Assembly (NCBI GenBank): GCA_030529855.1
Contig: JAUMWC010000013.1
Span: 1-49,663 of the forward strand
DNA from: Gemella sp.
GTDB taxonomy: Bacteria > Bacillota > Bacilli > Staphylococcales > Gemellaceae
Direction of reading: 5' to 3'
DNA length: 49,663 nt
Shown piece after piece: positions 40,697 through 48,714 of the stretch (positions are counted from its first letter, which is position 1; each line of letters begins with the position of its first letter). The notes beneath the pieces are model-generated. The model did not search any database. It had not been told where the DNA came from and saw only the letters and a list, made by a program, of their open reading frames with translations. A program made the position numbers and the translations under genes.

Positions 40697-42250
40697 ATGA
40701 GTATATTAAATGTAGAAAAACTTACGCACGGTTTTGGTGAACGTGCAATATTTAACGATGTTTCTTTCCGTCTATTAAAGGGAGAACACATCGGACTTAT
40801 CGGAGCCAACGGAGAAGGTAAATCTACCTTCATGAACATTATTACTGGTAAACTTCAACCAGATGAAGGAAAAATCGAATGGAGTAACCGTGTTCGTGTT
40901 GGATACTTAGACCAACACACAGTTCTTGAAAAAGGAATGACTATCCGTCAAGTACTTCAAGGAGCTTTCGAACACCTATTCGAAATCGAAGCTAGAATTA
41001 ATGATATCTATATGGAAATGGGTGATGAATCTGCCGATATGGACGCACTTATGGAAGAACTTGGAGAATTACAAGAAATCCTAGACAGCCGTGACTTCTA
41101 CATCATAGATTCTAAAGTAGAAGAAGTAGCTCGCGCCTTAGGTATAACTGCTTTCGGACTTGATAGTGATGTTACTGAACTTTCTGGTGGTCAAAGAACT
41201 AAGATTTTATTAGCTAAACTGCTTTTAGAAAAACCAGATATCCTATTACTAGATGAGCCTACCAACTACCTTGATGTTGAGCACATCGAATGGTTAAAAC
41301 GTTACTTACAAGAGTATGAGAATGCCTTTATCCTAATCTCTCACGATATTCCATTCTTAAACTCAGTAATCAACCTAATCTACCATATGGATAACCAACA
41401 ATTAACAAGATATGTTGGTGACTACTACAAGTTTAGAGAAGTTTACGAAATGAAGAAAGCTCAACTTGAAGCTGCTTATAACAAGCAACAAAAAGAGATC
41501 GCTGACCTTAAAGACTTCGTTGCGAGAAATAAAGCACGTGTATCAACAAGAAACATGGCTATGTCTAGACAGAAGAAACTTGATAAAATGGATATGATTG
41601 AACTTGCTCAAGAAAGACCAAAACCAGAGTTCGACTTCAAAGTGGCAAGAACTCCATCACGCTACATCTTCCAAGCAGAAAACTTAGAGATTGGATACGA
41701 CTCACCACTTACTAAACCACTTAACTTAAGTATGGAACGTGGTCAAAAGATTGTTATTACTGGATCTAACGGTATTGGTAAAACTACCCTACTTAAATCT
41801 CTATTAGGATTAATTCCAGCCATTTCTGGTTCTGTAGAAAAAGGAGAATTCTTAGAGATTGGTTACTTCGAGCAAGAGATGAGCGGAGATATGTCTAAGA
41901 CTTGTCTTAACGAAATTTGGGACACATTCCCTTACCTAAACCAAGCAGAAGCTCGTGCTGCACTTGCGAAATGTGGTTTAACTACTAAACACATCGAGAG
42001 TCAAATCAAGGTTCTTTCAGGGGGGGAACAAGCTAAAGTTAGATTATGTAAGCTGCAAAACGCTGAATCTAATATTCTAATCCTTGACGAGCCTACTAAC
42101 CACCTTGATGTAGATGCTAAAGATGAATTAAAACGTGCCCTTAAAGAGTACAAAGGATCTATCCTAATGGTTTGTCACGAACCTGAATTCTATGAAGGTT
42201 TAGTAACTGACGTTTGGGACTTCTCTCAATACTCAAGATTAAAAGGATAA
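40697..42250 (+). CDS. ABC-F ATPase (YkpA/YbiT-like)
   Basis: 517 residues with two ATPase domains and no membrane segment. NBD1: Walker A GANGEGKSTFMN, signature LSGGQRTKI, Walker B ILLLDEPTNYLD. NBD2: Walker A GSNGIGKTTLLKS, signature LSGGEQAKVRL, Walker B ILILDEPTNHLD. Between them lies a charged helical linker (EMKKAQLEAAYNKQQKEIAD to SRQKKLDKM), the P-site tRNA-interaction motif. ABC-F proteins act on ribosomes, in translation or antibiotic protection. Length and the short linker point to the housekeeping YkpA/YbiT group rather than a resistance factor. AGGAG precedes ATG 40697, with TATAAT at 40656. Confidence 0.85.
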   Translation: MSILNVEKLTHGFGERAIFNDVSFRLLKGEHIGLIGANGEGKSTFMNIITGKLQPDEGKIEWSNRVRVGYLDQHTVLEKGMTIRQVLQGAFEHLFEIEARINDIYMEMGDESADMDALMEELGELQEILDSRDFYIIDSKVEEVARALGITAFGLDSDVTELSGGQRTKILLAKLLLEKPDILLLDEPTNYLDVEHIEWLKRYLQEYENAFILISHDIPFLNSVINLIYHMDNQQLTRYVGDYYKFREVYEMKKAQLEAAYNKQQKEIADLKDFVARNKARVSTRNMAMSRQKKLDKMDMIELAQERPKPEFDFKVARTPSRYIFQAENLEIGYDSPLTKPLNLSMERGQKIVITGSNGIGKTTLLKSLLGLIPAISGSVEKGEFLEIGYFEQEMSGDMSKTCLNEIWDTFPYLNQAEARAALAKCGLTTKHIESQIKVLSGGEQAKVRLCKLQNAESNILILDEPTNHLDVDAKDELKRALKEYKGSILMVCHEPEFYEGLVTDVWDFSQYSRLKG

Positions 42251-42254
42251 GAAA

Positions 42255-42287
42255 AAAGCCACAAGAATATTCTTGTGGTTTTGTTTT
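42255..42287 (+). terminator. Terminator of the ABC-F gene
   Basis: CCACAAGA/TCTTGTGG around 42259-42278 with a TTTTGTTTT tail. Confidence 0.8.
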
Positions 42288-42292
42288 CGTAA

Positions 42293-42325
42293 CAAAAAAA
42301 GAGTGCAGTTTCCAGGCTACACTCT
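42293..42325 (-). terminator. Terminator of toxin mRNA A, with kissing loop
   Basis: On the minus strand AGAGTGTAG pairs with CTGCACTCT (42325-42317 with 42308-42300), then T7. The loop CCTGGAAA is complementary to TTTCCAG in the loop of RNA A's terminator. Confidence 0.85.
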
Positions 42326-42369
42326 ACTATCAATTACTAAAGAATATAAGGCAAGATAATTCCTAAACA

Positions 42370-42438
42370 TTACTTATCTTTTTTGTTTAATTCTTTTAAA
42401 ATTAGCAAGAACATTAGTAATTCTAATAAATCACTCAT
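42370..42438 (-). CDS. Small hydrophobic peptide A, putative type I toxin
   Basis: 22 residues: MSDLLELLMFLLILKELNKK then DK. An acidic start, a Leu/Ile-rich core (FLLILKELNK is shared by all four copies) and a Lys-rich tail suggest a single membrane helix. ATG 42438 has GGTTGTGAAG upstream. The mRNA should run from about 42479 (promoter 42515-42486) to the terminator at 42300. Its 5' CUAUCAAUU (42478-42470) can pair with AAUUGAUAG near the 3' end (42335-42327), a long-distance closure as known in hok and aapA mRNAs. RNA A can pair with the first 14 bases of the coding region. No known family; toxicity is inferred from RNA design and from the four-fold recurrence. Confidence 0.75.
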   Translation of the reverse strand: MSDLLELLMFLLILKELNKKDK

Positions 42439-42485
42439 TATCTTCACAACCTTACATAAAGTAATATTCAATTGATAGCAACGTA

Positions 42486-42537
42486 ATTATATCACACGTT
42501 ACTTTATATTGACAAAAAAAATTATACATACTATAAT
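42486..42537. promoter_or_regulatory. Back-to-back promoters with shared -35, module A
   Basis: Rightward (RNA A): TTGACA 42509-42514, 17 bp, TATAAT 42532-42537. Leftward (toxin A): TTGTCA 42515-42510, 18 bp, TATAAT 42491-42486 with extended TGA. The two -35 hexamers overlap by five bases, so polymerases compete for the same site. Confidence 0.85.
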
Positions 42538-42543
42538 ATAGAT

Positions 42544-42602
42544 AAATAAATCACTCATAAAACACAAGGGATTTCCAGATTAATTGCTCTTGTGTTTTTT
42601 AT
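42544..42602 (+). ncRNA. Antitoxin RNA A (about 60 nt)
   Basis: Predicted start near 42544. Bases 42545-42558 (AATAAATCACTCAT) repeat 42425-42438, the antisense of toxin A's first 14 coding bases. The terminator stem is AACACAAG/CTTGTGTT, with a loop that contains TTTCCAG, complementary to CTGGAAA in the toxin mRNA terminator. There is no room for a protein. Confidence 0.8.
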
Positions 42603-42611
42603 TTTGTTCAC

Positions 42612-42645
42612 AAATAAAAAAACGGTACGGTTTCCACGCCGTACC
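42612..42645 (-). terminator. Terminator of toxin mRNA B, with kissing loop
   Basis: GGTACGG/CCGTACC (42624-42630 with 42639-42645), T7 on the minus strand. The loop is CGTGGAAA on the mRNA; RNA B's loop carries TTTCCAC. Confidence 0.85.
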
Positions 42646-42697
42646 TACTATCAATTATTACTAAAAGAATTTTCACCAAAGTTACTCCCTAATCAAG

Positions 42698-42769
42698 CTA
42701 ATTTTTATTATTCTTATTAAGTTCTTTAAGAATTAGTAAGAATAACAATAATTCTAGAATTTCAGACAT
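42698..42769 (-). CDS. Small hydrophobic peptide B, putative type I toxin
   Basis: 23 residues: MSEILELLLFLLILKELNKN then NKN, clearly homologous to peptide A. It has the best ribosome site of the set (TAGGAGGTGAGATA before ATG 42769). The mRNA should start near 42816 and end at 42624. CUAUCAAUU near its 5' end can pair with AAUUGAUAG before the terminator. RNA B matches the first 13 bases of the coding region in antisense. Function as for peptide A, inferred. Confidence 0.75.
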   Translation of the reverse strand: MSEILELLLFLLILKELNKNNKN

Positions 42770-42822
42770 TATCTCACCTCCTAATCATAAAAAAATGAGA
42801 CTAATAAATTGATAGCACACTG

Positions 42823-42873
42823 ATTATATCAAATATAGTTATTATTGACAAAAAAACATTAAACTAGTATAAT
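42823..42873. promoter_or_regulatory. Back-to-back promoters with shared -35, module B
   Basis: Rightward: TTGACA 42845-42850, 17 bp, TATAAT 42868-42873. Leftward: TTGTCA 42851-42846, 17 bp, TATAAT 42828-42823 with extended TGA. Confidence 0.85.
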
Positions 42874-42879
42874 TTACTT

Positions 42880-42940
42880 ATACAGAATTTCAGACAAAAA
42901 CACAAGAGATTTCCACATCAATTGCTCTTGTGTTTTTTTA
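42880..42940 (+). ncRNA. Antitoxin RNA B
   Basis: Predicted start near 42880. AGAATTTCAGACA at 42884-42896 repeats 42756-42768 (antisense of toxin B's start). Terminator stem AACACAAGAG/CTCTTGTGTT with loop TTTCCAC, complementary to GTGGAAA in toxin mRNA B. Confidence 0.8.
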
Positions 42941-42944
42941 TATT

Positions 42945-42980
42945 CAAAAATAAAGAACTAGGAATAATTCCTAGCTCTTT
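42945..42980 (-). terminator. Terminator of the surface protein gene at 43013
   Basis: CTAGGAA/TTCCTAG (42958-42964 with 42968-42974) with a T-rich tail (TTCTTTATTTTT) on the minus strand. Confidence 0.7.
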
Positions 42981-43012
42981 TGTTTATGTATAAAATATTT
43001 TGAGTAAATTTA

Positions 43013-44731
43013 TTAGTTTTTACGACGTTTAACTGTCATTAATCCTGCTGCTGTTAACAGTGCTGCTAATCCTGCTGGTAATGCAGAGTTAGTTTCTGTT
43101 GCTGATGTTTTTGGTAATACATTAGCTTTTGATTTAGTAACTTTATTTGTTGATTTAAATTTTCCTGATTGTGGGTTTTCTTTGCTTGGTAGATTTCCAT
43201 TCGGTTGTGTAGGAATCGTAGGTTGTGATAAATTCGATACTCCTGCTATGTAGTAAACAAAGAATTTTCCAACAAAACCATCTGATCCAAATAAATTAGC
43301 TACTTTATTATTAGATAATAACGTTAAATACGTTGTTTCAACAGAATTACCTACCGGATCAATGTAATGTACAGGAACAATTAATTTTTCTCCTGCTTTT
43401 ACCCATGTATTTCTATCTCCAATTACTGTTTTCCCTAACACACCAAATGGCTCATTAGTATAAACATACAATGAATCTACATTCTCAAAATCAAGAACAA
43501 ACGTTAATGGACCTGGCGCTCCTAACTCCTGTTTCTTGTCATTAACTTTATTAAGCACTAATGTCTCATTAAAGTTTCCATTTACAACTTCTACTGAAAC
43601 ACCCTCTAAAAATTTCTTAAGCGCTTCTTCTTTAGTAATTTCTTCTGTTGATAAGGCATTATATGAAGCTGTAACTACAGATTTTGGGATGAAATATGAT
43701 GCTGCGGCATCTGGCGCAGTTACTTGTTCCCCTAACTCAGAAAGAGTATAGAATCTAGGTGAAATTTTTGAAGTTATGTATAAATTAACAAGTCTTACAA
43801 CTTCTGCCTCTTCTTCTGTAGTTAATGTAGCTATTTCTGGTGATGGAATAGGAGCTGTTTGGGTTCCTTTAATTTTTTGTGAAACAGGCGTCCAGACAAT
43901 TAATTTTTCTCCTTCTAGTATATTATTGTCAATTACCCCTGAGTAATTTCCTTCATGATTAGTTATTTTTGAATCTTCAAAACGTAATCTCTTATGATTA
44001 ACAATACCATGTGTTTCCTTTAAGACATTTACAACACCATCTACATCTTCAAATAGTTTGTAGTTAATTGGTGATAAGTCCATTGGTACCCCTGCATTTC
44101 CTGCTTCTTGACTAAAATCTCCACGCGCTCCTTCTATTTCTATTGCCGGTAAATTCGTCAGTAATGAAGCTTTCCCATTATCTTTATTATAAACAAAGAA
44201 TTTAACATCTTTTGTCCCTGTTGGTTTACCATTTAATAATCGTTGTCCTGATAATCCTAGGTACTCTGAATCTGCTGATTTAACAAAATATGTATAATCA
44301 TCATACTTAAATTGATCACTTACAAAATACGTCTCCGGCTTATCTAGTACTTCATTAAATGCTTGAGATGACGAAAGAACTTGAGACGCTTCTGGTGTTG
44401 CCGTTACCGCAACTGGTTCTATATCTGCTGTAGATGATGTTGCCACTGGCGAAACTGGTACATTCTCAGTTGCAAGTTCCGTTGTAATCGGTGTTGTTGT
44501 TGCCGCTGTTGGTTCCGCAGAAGCTGTTGTATTTATTTTCAAATCAGAATTGCTAGGTTCTAGCGCTACCGCTGTCGGAATAGGTTCTGATGACGTTGAT
44601 GGCACTTCTTCAGCTTGTGCCGAATTAACTCCTGCAGCTAAAAATACTCCTACTAACGCCGACGTTACTCCGAAAGAGTATTTTTTAATTGAAAATTTTT
44701 GTTTTGTCGAATTATTTTTGTTATTAAACAT
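43013..44731 (-). CDS. LPXTG-anchored surface protein of unknown function
   Basis: 572 residues. YSIRK signal peptide (KQKFSIKKYSFGVTSALVGV, cleavage after AQA), a Thr/Pro/Ala-rich linker to about residue 120, then a folded part (about 120-510) that contains SDQFKYDDYTYFVKSADSEYLGLSG and other Tyr-rich beta-type stretches. The anchor is NVLPKTSATETNSALPAGLA, hydrophobic stretch, VKRRKN. I do not recognise the central domain. ATG 44731 has GGAGAAACTT upstream and a consensus promoter. It would be sorted to the septum by YSIRK and attached by sortase A. Confidence 0.8.
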   Translation of the reverse strand: MFNNKNNSTKQKFSIKKYSFGVTSALVGVFLAAGVNSAQAEEVPSTSSEPIPTAVALEPSNSDLKINTTASAEPTAATTTPITTELATENVPVSPVATSSTADIEPVAVTATPEASQVLSSSQAFNEVLDKPETYFVSDQFKYDDYTYFVKSADSEYLGLSGQRLLNGKPTGTKDVKFFVYNKDNGKASLLTNLPAIEIEGARGDFSQEAGNAGVPMDLSPINYKLFEDVDGVVNVLKETHGIVNHKRLRFEDSKITNHEGNYSGVIDNNILEGEKLIVWTPVSQKIKGTQTAPIPSPEIATLTTEEEAEVVRLVNLYITSKISPRFYTLSELGEQVTAPDAAASYFIPKSVVTASYNALSTEEITKEEALKKFLEGVSVEVVNGNFNETLVLNKVNDKKQELGAPGPLTFVLDFENVDSLYVYTNEPFGVLGKTVIGDRNTWVKAGEKLIVPVHYIDPVGNSVETTYLTLLSNNKVANLFGSDGFVGKFFVYYIAGVSNLSQPTIPTQPNGNLPSKENPQSGKFKSTNKVTKSKANVLPKTSATETNSALPAGLAALLTAAGLMTVKRRKN

Positions 44732-44786
44732 AAGTTTCTCCTTTTTTATATAATTCGTAAATCAAACTATATTTAATCTCAAGCTA

Positions 44787-44816
44787 ATTATATACCTTAA
44801 TTAAACCTTATGTCAA
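44787..44816 (-). promoter_or_regulatory. Promoter of the surface protein gene at 43013
   Basis: On the minus strand TTGACA (44816-44811), 18-bp spacer, TATAAT (44792-44787). Unlike its neighbours it has no G-tract. Upstream (44825-44960) are several ATGAAA/TTTCAT segments in inverted orientation but no clear site. Confidence 0.75.
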
Positions 44817-44981
44817 TAACTTTTTTATGAAAGTAACTTATGAAATTACTATGTAATTGTTTCATTTTCACGAACATTATGTAATTATACTTAAGTCCCC
44901 ATTTCATAACATCTCTATGAAAATAAAAATATACTTTGTTTTTACAATAATCTTCTCTTTGTTTTTATTTTACACAAAAAC

Positions 44982-45018
44982 AAAAGAACTAAGATTTTAT
45001 TTATCTTAGTTCTTTTAA
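44982..45018 (-). terminator. Terminator of the gene at 45027
   Basis: AAAAGAACTAAGAT/ATCTTAGTTCTTTT, 14-bp stem with a 7-nt loop, located just past the stop. Confidence 0.85.
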
Positions 45019-45026
45019 TTTACCTA

Positions 45027-45584
45027 CTAGTACATATGACTATAATAGTCTAGGATTGGTACTCCTTTTTCTATTAGATGATTACCTATCTCTTTTTCTA
45101 GTTCTCCTCTTTTTATTTTTTCATTCACTTTACTTTTAAGAGGAAAAACTAACACAAAAGACTCCTCCCATTCTTTACCTAATTTATGAATCAATATACC
45201 AGATGTATGGTAAGCCCATTTTTTATCTTTGATTTTAGAATAATCACATTCACAAGTTGGATAAGAGAAATTTATATCATTACTTGTTGCGACTACTCCC
45301 ACATAATCATCTTTTGTAAACTTAATCCAAACTATATCCCTTTTATCAGCAAGTCCATAATTTTCTTTGTATTTTTTATAATCAAATTCAGTAGGATTCT
45401 CTACTACAGGATTCTCCGTCGTAATAAGATTTTTAGATTCTAAATATTCATTTACTAGAGCTATTACTGTGTCACGGTCTACTGCTTTTTTTCGACTTTC
45501 TTCCTTAGCTTTTTCATATCTTTTATCACTAAATCTTACTGAACTTGCTTTGTTTCTCGGCGGAGTAAAACATAAATCTGTCAT
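45027..45584 (-). CDS. Hypothetical cytosolic protein
   Basis: 185 residues, no signal peptide or membrane segment. The N-terminus is basic and helical (RNKASSVRFSDKRYEKAKEESRKKAVDRDTVIALVNEYLESKN), like a short DNA- or protein-binding arm. The rest contains IVWIKFTKDDYVGVVATSNDINFSYPTCECDYSKI and a C-terminal LEKEIGNHLIEKGVPILDYY. I do not recognise a family. It starts 27 bases after the stop of the PgrA-like gene, with GAAGGG upstream, so it is probably in that phase-variable operon. Confidence 0.6.
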   Translation of the reverse strand: MTDLCFTPPRNKASSVRFSDKRYEKAKEESRKKAVDRDTVIALVNEYLESKNLITTENPVVENPTEFDYKKYKENYGLADKRDIVWIKFTKDDYVGVVATSNDINFSYPTCECDYSKIKDKKWAYHTSGILIHKLGKEWEESFVLVFPLKSKVNEKIKRGELEKEIGNHLIEKGVPILDYYSHMY

Positions 45585-45611
45585 AATTTTCCCTTCTCAC
45601 TTTTTTTAGGA

Positions 45612-48026
45612 CTAGTCTTCTTTACGGCGTTTAGCTACTAGTAATCCTGCCGCTACTAAAGCAGCTGCTAATCCTGCTGGTAGTGTTGTATCATTTGAAG
45701 TTGCTGATGTTTTTGGTAAAACATTTGCTTTTGTTTTTGCAGTAGCTTTTCTATTTGTTGATTTAGATGCTACTTGTTTTGGTGATTTAACTGATTTGTT
45801 ATTCTCTGTAATCACACCCGTATTTTTAATTGTTTTTTCAAATAACAGTAAGTCTTTATTTTCTTCTTCAAATTTAGTTAATTTTTCAGTTGCTTCTTTG
45901 TATGCTACTTCTTGTTCTGCTTTAGCTTTTTCTAATCCTGTTAGTTCTGCTAATAATTTCTCTAATTGACTTTCTAATTGCGAGATAGTCGTATCAATAT
46001 TAGATAATTCTAAGATAGTTTTCTCATTTTCTATGATAGTCGATTTCTTAGTTTCAATATCTTTTAATAATGTTTTTAGTTCTTGAGAAACTTTTTCTAA
46101 TTCTGCTTCTTTTTTAGAAACTTCTTGTTCTGCTTTAGTTAAGCCTTCTTGTGTTTTTGCCAAGTTACTGTTTAATACTGTTTTTTCTGCATTTAATTTT
46201 GTTAATTCTTCTTTGGCTTTAGCTAAGTATTCTTCTGTGTTAGTTTTCTTTAGTTCTAAGTCTGCTACATTTTGCTCAGATAGTTTTAATGTTTCTTTTG
46301 CTTTAGTTAAAGCGTTTAATAACGATGTAACTTCAACTCCACCTAAAGATGATAATTTCTTGTTTAAGTTACCAACAGTCGATGATATTGAGTTCTTGTT
46401 TTGAGTTGCTGATTGTAATTTATTAGCTAAGTCTTTTACTAATTCTAGTTGACTAGTTCTTAATCTAGTAGTTTCTGCAATATCAGATTGGTCGTATTTG
46501 TTAGGTACTGCTGTTGTGTCAAATTTAGATTTGTCTAAAATCATAGATTCACCTACGTTAATAAAGTGAATACTTGTATTTACGCTAGATAACTGAGACA
46601 GGTCGATACCGAAGTATTGATTTTCATTTTTACTTCCTAATCCTACTACCGAATATGCGTGGTTCCACTCTGATCCATTAAACATAAAGTCTTTAGTTGC
46701 TTCGTGAATTAATCTCTTAGCGTCGTAAAGAGATATCTTAGATGTTTTATTGGTATAAATACCATAATTGTCAAACGCTAGGTTTTCATAGTATTGAACT
46801 TGATTTGTTGTATCGTATTGCAACCCATCGTTTTTAGCGTATTCGTTAATAGCTGCATTGTAATGTCCATTTTCATAGTTATCTTCAAATCTTCTATTTG
46901 TAATATAGTCAGCAAAATCAATAGCTCCAACTGAAGATGTTACTAGAGTAGTTCCAAACAGCGTTCTTAAACTGTTTACTAAAGCTGCCCCATAATTAGT
47001 TAACTCATTTTGAATTTCAATTGTCTTAGTTCCATTAAGATCAAATACAATGTTCTTATCCTCTTCAGACCCTTTGTATATATTTTTAGCAAGTTCTTCA
47101 TCGTTTAATTTTTTTAATTTAGCTATAGCTTGTTCCCTTATTCGCCTATCTTCTTCCGTTCTTGGAAACCATACAGGTGCATATTCTTTCAATGCTTGTA
47201 CATATTCAGCTGAAGCAGTAAATGTTGGAATCTCTGAATTATTAAGTTTATCATTTAATTCTGATAACTTTTTATCTGCTTCTAATTTTTGAGATTTAAG
47301 TTGGTTTTCTGTATCTGTTGCAGACTTTAATTTTTCATTCTCTGTTGCTAACTGATTAGAAACTTCTGTTCTTTCTTTAGCCACTACTTCGTTAGATTTA
47401 ACAGCATTATCGTATTCTGTTTGTGCTTTAGTTACATTAACTTTGTTTGTTTCAACTAATTTTTTAGCCGAAGCTAACTCAGCATCTACATTATTAACAG
47501 ACTGTAAGTCAGCTGTAACTTTATCAATTTGTGCTTGTTTAGTTGTTACTGCTGTTTGTGCTTTAGAAACAGCCTGACTTGCTTCAGTTTCTTTTGCTTT
47601 AGCAGTAGTTACTTCTGTTTGAGCTGTCTGATCAGCACCTTGTTTAGCTGGTACTTGAGCTTCTAGTTCTTTCACTTCTGTTGCTAATTTAGTGTTAGTT
47701 GCTTGTAGTTCTTCTATCTTTTGAACTGCCGTTGGCTTTTCAGCTTGTAGTTGAGTTACTTTTGTTTGAGTTTCAGTTACAACTGTTTTTGTTTCTGTAA
47801 TTTTTTGATTCGTTGCTTGTAATTTAGCATCTGCATCTGTTTTAGCTTGTGTTAATTTTTGCTGGCTAGCTGTTGCTGTTGTTTGTTCTGCTTTAACCAC
47901 TTCTTGAGCATCTGCTACATTAGCTCCTGAAGCTAGAAATACTCCTACTAATGCTGATGTAACACCGAACGAGTATTTTTTAATTGAAAATCTTTGTTTT
48001 TCCGTATATTTATTTTTTCCAAACAT
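45612..48026 (-). CDS. LPXTG-anchored SEC10/PgrA-like coiled-coil surface protein with YSIRK signal
   Basis: 804 residues. YSIRK signal (KQRFSIKKYSFGVTSALVGV, cleavage after ADAQ). A coiled coil spans about 40-260 and a central domain about 265-510 (SAEYVQALKEYAPVWF, GAALVNSLRTLFGTTLVTSS, FMFNGSEWNHAYSVVGLG) that matches the central domain of the protein at 26264. A second coiled coil follows (about 520-740). The anchor is NVLPKTSATSNDTTLPAGLA with KRRKED as tail. Surface exclusion/aggregation substances of this family act in adhesion or in blocking mating; the role here is unknown. AAGGGAG precedes ATG 48026. The promoter carries a G12 tract. Confidence 0.8.
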   Translation of the reverse strand: MFGKNKYTEKQRFSIKKYSFGVTSALVGVFLASGANVADAQEVVKAEQTTATASQQKLTQAKTDADAKLQATNQKITETKTVVTETQTKVTQLQAEKPTAVQKIEELQATNTKLATEVKELEAQVPAKQGADQTAQTEVTTAKAKETEASQAVSKAQTAVTTKQAQIDKVTADLQSVNNVDAELASAKKLVETNKVNVTKAQTEYDNAVKSNEVVAKERTEVSNQLATENEKLKSATDTENQLKSQKLEADKKLSELNDKLNNSEIPTFTASAEYVQALKEYAPVWFPRTEEDRRIREQAIAKLKKLNDEELAKNIYKGSEEDKNIVFDLNGTKTIEIQNELTNYGAALVNSLRTLFGTTLVTSSVGAIDFADYITNRRFEDNYENGHYNAAINEYAKNDGLQYDTTNQVQYYENLAFDNYGIYTNKTSKISLYDAKRLIHEATKDFMFNGSEWNHAYSVVGLGSKNENQYFGIDLSQLSSVNTSIHFINVGESMILDKSKFDTTAVPNKYDQSDIAETTRLRTSQLELVKDLANKLQSATQNKNSISSTVGNLNKKLSSLGGVEVTSLLNALTKAKETLKLSEQNVADLELKKTNTEEYLAKAKEELTKLNAEKTVLNSNLAKTQEGLTKAEQEVSKKEAELEKVSQELKTLLKDIETKKSTIIENEKTILELSNIDTTISQLESQLEKLLAELTGLEKAKAEQEVAYKEATEKLTKFEEENKDLLLFEKTIKNTGVITENNKSVKSPKQVASKSTNRKATAKTKANVLPKTSATSNDTTLPAGLAAALVAAGLLVAKRRKED

Positions 48027-48088
48027 ATTTTTCTCCCTTTTTCTTTTTATTGATTTAATCCCGTATTTTCGGATACTATATCATTACT

Positions 48089-48121
48089 ATTATACCCCCC
48101 CCCCCCGAACATTTTTGTCAA
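48089..48121 (-). promoter_or_regulatory. Promoter with a G12 tract in its spacer (phase-variable candidate)
   Basis: On the minus strand TTGACA (48121-48116), nine bases, G12 (48106-48095), then TATAAT (48094-48089). The spacer is 21 bp, so this copy should be weak or off; eight Gs would give the optimum of 17. It drives the PgrA-like gene and the gene at 45027. Confidence 0.85.
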
Positions 48122-48183
48122 TTAAATTTAAAGATAATTTTAGTAGAACTTTTATAAATTTTTCCCGAACTATCTATAATTAT

Positions 48184-48218
48184 AAAAATAAAAAAGAAGC
48201 TGATTTAAAATCAACTTC
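48184..48218 (-). terminator. Terminator following the displaced purD tail
   Basis: GAAGTTGATTT/AAATCAGCTTC on the minus strand with one G-U pair, then TTTTTTATTTTT. It was probably the original purD terminator. Confidence 0.7.
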
Positions 48219-48236
48219 TTCTATAACTAATAATTT

Positions 48237-48299
48237 TTATTTTAACCCTTTATTTCCTATATCTTTTCTATAGAATAACTTCTCGGCTTTTAATTTTTC
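48237..48299 (-). pseudogene. Displaced 3' end of purD (21 codons)
   Basis: 63 bp with the same reading frame as the last 21 codons of purD (49008-49070): EKLKAEKLFYRKDIGNKGLK and stop. Five of 63 bases differ; four are synonymous and one changes Asp to Glu. The similarity stops abruptly at 48300, where module C begins. There is no start codon, so it is a remnant. Confidence 0.85.
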
Positions 48300-48305
48300 A
48301 AATAA

Positions 48306-48333
48306 TAAGAGTGCAGTTTCCAGGCTACACTCT
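48306..48333 (-). terminator. Terminator of toxin mRNA C, U-tract eroded
   Basis: Same stem and loop as module A (48333-48325 with 48316-48308; loop CCTGGAAA), but the tail on the minus strand is TTATTATTTG instead of T7. The change falls at the junction with the purD remnant. Confidence 0.65.
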
Positions 48334-48380
48334 ACTATTGATAACTAAAAGAATGCAAGGCAACGAATTCCCAGAACTAA

Positions 48381-48449
48381 TTATTTTTCTTTCTTGTTTA
48401 ATTCTTTTAAAATCAACAAGAATATTAGTAATTCTAGTAAATTGTCCAA
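48381..48449 (-). CDS. Small hydrophobic peptide C, putative type I toxin (possibly degenerate)
   Basis: 22 residues, starting at TTG 48449: MDNLLELLIFLLILKELNKK then EK. GGTGGTGAAG lies upstream. Compared with peptide A, the ATG is replaced by TTG. The 3' sequence that closes the mRNA in the other copies has changed (UAUCAAUAG instead of AAUUGAUAG), and the terminator has lost its U-run. The antisense match of RNA C is down to 10 uninterrupted bases (AGTAAATTGT). The coding region is intact, so it may still be made at a low rate. Confidence 0.6.
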   Translation of the reverse strand: MDNLLELLIFLLILKELNKKEK

Positions 48450-48497
48450 TATCTTCACCACCTTAGATAAGGCAAATATTCAATTGATAGCAAAGTA

Positions 48498-48549
48498 ATT
48501 ATAGCACACCCAACTTTATATTGACAAAAAAATTCATACATAATATAAT
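48498..48549. promoter_or_regulatory. Back-to-back promoters with shared -35, module C
   Basis: Rightward: TTGACA 48521-48526, 17 bp, TATAAT 48544-48549. Leftward: TTGTCA 48527-48522, 18 bp, TATAAT 48503-48498 with extended TGC. Confidence 0.85.
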
Positions 48550-48555
48550 GTAGAT

Positions 48556-48618
48556 AAGTAAATTGTTCATACAAAAAACACAAGGGATTTCCAGATTAAT
48601 TGCTCTTGTGTTTTTTTA
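48556..48618 (+). ncRNA. Antitoxin RNA C
   Basis: Predicted start near 48556. AGTAAATTGT at 48557-48566 repeats 48436-48445. The following TCAT would pair with an ATG start, which toxin C no longer has. Terminator AACACAAG/CTTGTGTT with loop TTTCCAG. Confidence 0.75.
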
Positions 48619-48631
48619 TTTTGTAGAAAAA

Positions 48632-48662
48632 TAAAAAAACGGTACGGTTTCCACGCCGTACC
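48632..48662 (-). terminator. Terminator of toxin mRNA D, with kissing loop
   Basis: GGTACGG/CCGTACC (48641-48647 with 48656-48662), T7 tail on the minus strand, loop GTGGAAA complementary to TTTCCAC in RNA D. Confidence 0.85.
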
Positions 48663-48714
48663 TACTATCAATTATTACTAAAAGAATTTTATCTAAAGTC
48701 ACTTCCTAATCAAG

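Noticed and set aside
40697..42250. ABC-F protein as an antibiotic resistance factor
   Set aside because: The inter-domain linker is of the short housekeeping type (YkpA/YbiT) and there is no attenuation leader or resistance context.
42290..42605. Modules A-D as IS ends or REP-like repeats
   Set aside because: No transposase and no terminal inverted repeats. The copies contain conserved promoters, an open frame with RBS, and covarying contacts, which a repeat element would not need.
44825..44960. ATGAAA/TTTCAT inverted segments before the surface protein promoter
   Set aside because: The arms are imperfect and irregularly spaced in AT-rich DNA; I could not define a site.
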